Shown one piece after another: positions 4,284-6,511 of a stretch of 6,511 bases of DNA. The position numbers and the translations under genes were made by a program. The notes under the pieces were generated by a model. It saw only the letters and a program-made list of their open reading frames with translations, made no database searches and was not told the DNA's origin. The DNA is from Myxococcales bacterium. GTDB lineage: Bacteria > Myxococcota > Myxococcia > Myxococcales > Anaeromyxobacteraceae. Within the stretch, counting starts at the first letter, position 1. Every line of letters starts with the position of its first letter. The stretch is taken from NCBI GenBank assembly GCA_021779335.1, contig JAJYAW010000168.1:1-6511 (forward strand). Reading direction: 5' to 3'.

Positions 4284-5206
4284 GGCTCCTCGGGGATCGA
4301 GTGGATCCAGCCCTCGCAGCGGGGCACGTTGGCGGGCACCCCGCCGAACCCCTGGGCCCAGGCCGCTCCGGCGCCCACCGCCGCCAGCACCGCGTCCAGG
4401 TGATCGCCCTCGGCGTCCTCCACGATGGGCGCGGCCAGCTCCAGGTCGAACTCCAGCCGGGCGGCGGCGCGCAGCGCACGCAGGATGGCGGCGCGGGTGG
4501 TGGCCCGCGAGCTGCCGTCGTGGGCGTCGTCCCGGTGCGGCCCGACCCCGCAGAGCGTGCGCGCCACGTGGTGCGGCCGGACCTCCACCACGGTCGGCAG
4601 GCCGGGCCCGGGCGGATCCCAGGGGGGCACGGCGGCGCTGGCCCGCGCCAGCGTCACCAGGCCGAAGAAGGTGCGGCGGTGGGTGCGCGCCGACGTGGGC
4701 GCGTGGAGCTCGGCCCGGTAGTGATCGGTGACGCGCAGCCGGTCGCGCCCCAGCTCGGCGCGCAGCCGTGCTCCACCTTCGGTGAAGTCGGCGGCCTCGG
4801 TGAGGAAGCGCTGCTCCAGCGCCTTGCCGAGGGCGCCCGGCCCCTTGAGCGCCTGGCGCAGCAGCCCGAGCTGCCTGAGGTGGGTCTCGGCCAGCGAGAG
4901 GGCGTAGTCCACCCCCACCACGAGCTTCCCCTCGGCCCAGCGCAGCTCCTCGGCGAGCCAGGGCGCGAACTGCTCGCGCACGTCGCGCCGGCCCGGGGCG
5001 TCGGAGAACGGTCGCCACAGGCGGGTGAGCCGGGCCCGCTCCGGCTCGAGCGCCACCTTGGCCGCCACGATCCGGTTGCCGGCCCCCTCCTTGCCGCTCC
5101 AGCACAGGCCGATGACCGTGCCGCGGGGCGGCAGGGCCACGCGCGGCTGGCCCGCCCGCCCGTAGACGGCGCTGGAAGCCCCGCTGGTGTCCTGGTCGCC
5201 GGCCAT
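4268..5206 (-). CDS. DUF429-like protein (predicted RNase H fold)
   Basis: The 312-residue protein has no signal peptide. Several landmarks fit the DUF429 family, a predicted RNase H-fold nuclease-like group of unknown function. The first strand is VIGLCWSGKEG (31-41), where relatives usually read G-(I/V)-D-W-S-G. Next are VVGVDYALSL (96-105), like the VGIDFPFS motif; VVEVRPHHVARTL (206-218), like the IEVYP strand; EDAEGDHLDAVLAA (263-276), the EGD-x-x-DA helix; and EGWI (298-301) near the end. Cys35 replaces the Asp expected in strand 1, while Asp100, Glu208, Asp264, Asp268 and Asp271 remain candidates for metal binding. The ATG at 5206 follows two GAGGA-type sites. It is the first gene of the operon, overlapping the glycosylase gene by 16 bp, which hints at nucleic-acid metabolism. 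Function is not established. Family assignment is from motif memory rather than a search. Confidence 0.65.
   Translation of the reverse strand: MAGDQDTSGASSAVYGRAGQPRVALPPRGTVIGLCWSGKEGAGNRIVAAKVALEPERARLTRLWRPFSDAPGRRDVREQFAPWLAEELRWAEGKLVVGVDYALSLAETHLRQLGLLRQALKGPGALGKALEQRFLTEAADFTEGGARLRAELGRDRLRVTDHYRAELHAPTSARTHRRTFFGLVTLARASAAVPPWDPPGPGLPTVVEVRPHHVARTLCGVGPHRDDAHDGSSRATTRAAILRALRAAARLEFDLELAAPIVEDAEGDHLDAVLAAVGAGAAWAQGFGGVPANVPRCEGWIHSIPEEPWRER
4286..4291 (-). promoter_or_regulatory. Ribosome binding site deciding the glycosylase GTG start
   Basis: GAGGAG (minus strand) lies inside the end of the DUF429-like gene, two bases before GTG 4283. The spacing is shorter than optimal, but no other in-frame start nearby has any such site. 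Together with the 16-bp overlap it suggests re-initiation by ribosomes finishing the upstream gene. Confidence 0.55.
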
Positions 5207-5210
5207 GGTG

Positions 5211-5224
5211 TCCTCGTGCTCCTC
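5211..5224 (-). promoter_or_regulatory. Shine-Dalgarno region of the DUF429-like gene
   Basis: Two purine-rich sites occur on the minus strand: GAGGAG at 5224-5219 and GAGGA at 5215-5211, the latter 4 bases before the ATG at 5206. Either supports this start. Confidence 0.65.
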
Positions 5225-5231
5225 GCCTGGG

Positions 5232-5261
5232 CCTTTACTGTCCGATCCGAGGGGGTGTCAA
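5232..5261 (-). promoter_or_regulatory. Probable sigma-70 promoter of the DUF429-like/glycosylase/RlpA operon
   Basis: On the minus strand a perfect -35 TTGACA (5261-5256) is followed after 18 bp by TAAAGG (5237-5232), which matches three of six -10 positions. Transcription would begin near 5225, giving a leader of about 19 bases that contains the Shine-Dalgarno sites. The exact consensus -35 in such GC-rich DNA, at the right distance from the gene, is the main support. Confidence 0.55.
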
Positions 5262-5366
5262 CGAGGCGGCGCGCGCGAGCCCAAGTTTCCCGTTTCCTCC
5301 CGTCTCGACTGGGGAATCCAGCCGGCCGGGGCGCCCACGGCCCCTCCCGAGACGACCGCGGCGAGC

Positions 5367-5392
5367 GACTTCTCGGCCCGGACTTCTCGGCC
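5367..5392. repeat. 12-bp direct repeat GACTTCTCGGCC upstream of the response regulator
   Basis: Two exact copies at 5367-5378 and 5381-5392 are separated by CG, a 14-bp period. They lie 38 to 63 bp before the likely start of the response regulator gene and about 110 bp beyond the divergent promoter. They could be tandem binding sites for a regulator of one or both genes, or a small duplication. Confidence 0.6.
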
Positions 5393-5429
5393 AGGGGGTT
5401 CCCCCTCGCGGGGTGCGTGCCTAGATCTC

Positions 5430-5813
5430 GTGGAGGTGAGCGACTCCGACCACATCCTGCTCGTCGAGGACGACTTCGCCATCCGGGAGACGGTCGCCGA
5501 CCTGCTCACCGGCGAGGGCTTCGAGGTGACCTGCGCCGCCAACGGCCGGGAGGCCTTGCGCCAGCTCGGCGAGGCCGGCTCGCAGCCGGGCGTCATCCTG
5601 CTGGACCTGATGATGCCGGTCATGGACGGGTGGCAGTTCCGCGCCGCGCAGCAGAGCGACCCGCGCTACGCCACCATCCCGGTGGTGGTGGTGTCGGCCG
5701 ACGCCGGCGCGGAGGTGGCCGCGGCCGGCCTGGCCCCCGCCGCCTTCCTGGCCAAGCCCTTCGAGCTGGAGCGGCTCCTCGCCGTGGTCGGCCGCTACTG
5801 CTCGCACCACTGA
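5430..5813 (+). CDS. Single-domain response regulator (CheY-like receiver)
   Basis: The 127-residue product is one complete receiver domain with no output domain. Key residues, counted from GTG 5430, are the acidic pair Asp14-Asp15 in LLVEDDF, phospho-acceptor Asp59 in LLDLMMPVMDG, Ser89 in VVVVSAD (the Thr/Ser switch position) and Lys109 in LAKPFE. It would receive phosphate from a histidine kinase and pass it on or act by protein contact, as in phosphorelays or CheY-type signalling. The start is uncertain. GTG 5430 and GTG 5436 are both in frame, neither has a properly spaced Shine-Dalgarno, and the open frame continues upstream without family character. TAGATC (5422-5427) could be a -10 box giving a near-leaderless start at 5436. 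The closest kinase is at 1716-3179 on the same strand; partnership is possible but unproven. Confidence 0.92.
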   Translation: MEVSDSDHILLVEDDFAIRETVADLLTGEGFEVTCAANGREALRQLGEAGSQPGVILLDLMMPVMDGWQFRAAQQSDPRYATIPVVVVSADAGAEVAAAGLAPAAFLAKPFELERLLAVVGRYCSHH

Positions 5814-5828
5814 GCTGCCGCCGGGCCT

Positions 5829-5845
5829 GCGGGGCTCCGCCCCGT
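5829..5845 (+). terminator. Hairpin after the response regulator gene
   Basis: CGGGGC-TCC-GCCCCG (5830-5844) is a perfect 6-bp stem with a 3-base loop, plus one flanking G-T pair, starting 16 bp after the stop. No T-run follows, so it is not a classic intrinsic terminator, but GC-rich bacteria often show such stems at gene ends. Confidence 0.4.
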
Positions 5846-5863
5846 CCGCCCCCTCCGGCCCGT

Positions 5864-5881
5864 CACGCCCCAGGCGGCGTG
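5864..5881. repeat. Inverted repeat CACGCC / GGCGTG before the hydrolase gene
   Basis: A 6-bp stem with a 6-base loop (CCAGGC) lies 52 bp upstream of the hydrolase start. It may be a second 3' stem of the response regulator transcript or an operator for the hydrolase. Evidence is the dyad alone. Confidence 0.3.
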
Positions 5882-5923
5882 CCCCACCGAGGTGATTCGC
5901 GCGCCGCGCCGCGGCTCCATCAT

Positions 5924-5930
5924 GGGAGGA
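5924..5930 (+). promoter_or_regulatory. Shine-Dalgarno deciding the hydrolase GTG start
   Basis: GGGAGGA ends two bases before GTG 5933. It is a strong core with close spacing. It favours this start over the in-frame ATG at 5975, which lacks a site. Confidence 0.6.
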
Positions 5931-5932
5931 CC

Positions 5933-6511
5933 GTGCCGCTGCAGCGCCTCCACCGCTCGATCGACGAGCTCGCCATGTGGGTGGAGGACCGGGTGGACCG
6001 TCCCCCGGCCCCCTTCGGGACCGGCGACGCCGCGCCGCTCGCCTGCTTCGGGCCGCTGCCGCTCCTGCCGCCGGCGCCGGACCGGCCTGGCCGCTGGCAG
6101 GCCGCCTCCCCCTGGCCCGGCGCCGCGGCGCCGCTCGAGGTCCACGTCACCTGGCCGGAGGGCCCTTCGCGCGGCGTGGCCATCCTGGTCCCGCCCTGGA
6201 AGATCGCCCGGCCGGCGCTGGTCCGCGGCTGGGAGGCGCTCCTGCGCGGCGCGGGCTACGAGGTCTGGCTGGCGGTGCCGCCCTTCCACATGGGGCGCGC
6301 CGCGGCCGGGGCGCGGAGCGGCGCGGGCTTCGTGACGCCCGACCTCGGCCGGCTGCGGGGCGCCGTGGAGCAGCTCGTGGTGGAGCTCCGGGCGCTCTCG
6401 GCGCTGGCGTCCGGGCGGGGCGGGCGCCCGGCGCTGGTGGGGCTCTCGCTCGGCGCCCTCGGAGCGGCGCTCTGCGCCACGGCCCGGGAGTCGCCGCCCT
6501 CGGTGGCGCTG
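5933..6511 (+). CDS. Alpha/beta hydrolase, N-terminal part (ABHD18/DUF2048-like)
   Basis: Partial gene: 193 codons are visible before the right edge. The protein begins MPLQRLHRSIDELAMWVEDR and has no signal peptide. A Pro-rich segment (about 24-60) precedes a hydrolase core. A strand and oxyanion-type loop are at VAILVPPWK (83-91), followed by a helix (ALVRGWEALLRGAGY) and the strand VWLAVPPFHMGR (112-123), then SGAGF and the nucleophile elbow GLSLG at about 173-177, with Ser as the presumed nucleophile. The order PPWK...G-Y-x-V...P-x-H-x-x-R...SG-x-x-F...G-x-SLG resembles the ABHD18 group of hydrolases. Catalytic Asp and His would lie beyond the window. The substrate is unknown. The gene is on the same strand as the response regulator, 119 bp downstream, with hairpins between, so it is probably a separate unit. 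Confidence 0.78.
   Translation, partial: MPLQRLHRSIDELAMWVEDRVDRPPAPFGTGDAAPLACFGPLPLLPPAPDRPGRWQAASPWPGAAAPLEVHVTWPEGPSRGVAILVPPWKIARPALVRGWEALLRGAGYEVWLAVPPFHMGRAAAGARSGAGFVTPDLGRLRGAVEQLVVELRALSALASGRGGRPALVGLSLGALGAALCATARESPPSVAL

Noticed and set aside
4057..4731. Plus-strand frames opposite the glycosylase and DUF429-like genes
   Set aside because: They are Arg/Pro/Ala-rich shadows without motifs. The minus-strand frames show conserved family signatures.
5187..5429. N-terminal extension of the response regulator from ATG 5187
   Set aside because: It would overlap the divergent gene and its promoter, and adds about 81 residues of disordered composition before a receiver that is complete without it.
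1..6511. Search for CRISPR arrays, toxin-antitoxin pairs, phage genes, tRNA or rRNA
   Set aside because: No spaced repeats, no small paired genes with such motifs and no structural RNA signatures were seen. The only mobile-element trace is the partial transposase at the left edge.

Overview
The window is very GC-rich (roughly three quarters G+C, with nearly every third codon position G or C) and compactly coded. Codon use, gene style and protein resemblances fit a myxobacterium of the Anaeromyxobacter type. That is an inference from overall character; no marker gene in the window settles the species.

Layout, left to right. (1) 1-164, minus: the N-terminus of an IS200/REP-associated Y1-type transposase that runs off the left edge. 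(2) 165-425: a non-coding gap with three compact inverted repeats and an uninterrupted run of 14 G. (3) 426-776, plus: a small protein that is essentially one LuxR-type DNA-binding domain. (4) 861-1535, plus: rpe, ribulose-phosphate 3-epimerase. (5) 1536-1715: a gap with inverted repeats and a possible 26-codon leader ORF that overlaps the next start codon as ATGA. (6) 1716-3179, plus: a membrane histidine kinase with about seven N-terminal transmembrane segments. (7) 5206 down to 3205, minus, converging on the kinase: a tightly overlapping three-gene operon encoding a DUF429-like (RNase H-fold) protein, a uracil-DNA-glycosylase-superfamily protein and a short RlpA-like lipoprotein. A good -35 box precedes it. 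(8) 5430-5813, plus, divergent from that operon: a single-domain response regulator. (9) 5933-6511, plus: the N-terminal part of an alpha/beta hydrolase that runs off the right edge.

How the genes may work together: rpe is housekeeping carbon metabolism. The kinase has no receiver and the response regulator has no output domain, so they could be partners, but they lie 2.25 kb apart on either side of an opposite-strand operon and nothing in the sequence proves the link. The minus-strand operon joins two proteins with likely nucleic-acid roles to a cell-wall lipoprotein through 16-bp and 4-bp overlaps, so co-expression is likely although a shared function is not obvious. No CRISPR array, tRNA, rRNA or complete mobile element is visible. 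I do not see a clearly new multi-gene system. The most unusual items are the G14 tract with hairpins beside the transposase gene, the operon of unlike genes, and key-residue changes in its DUF429-like and RlpA-like members.
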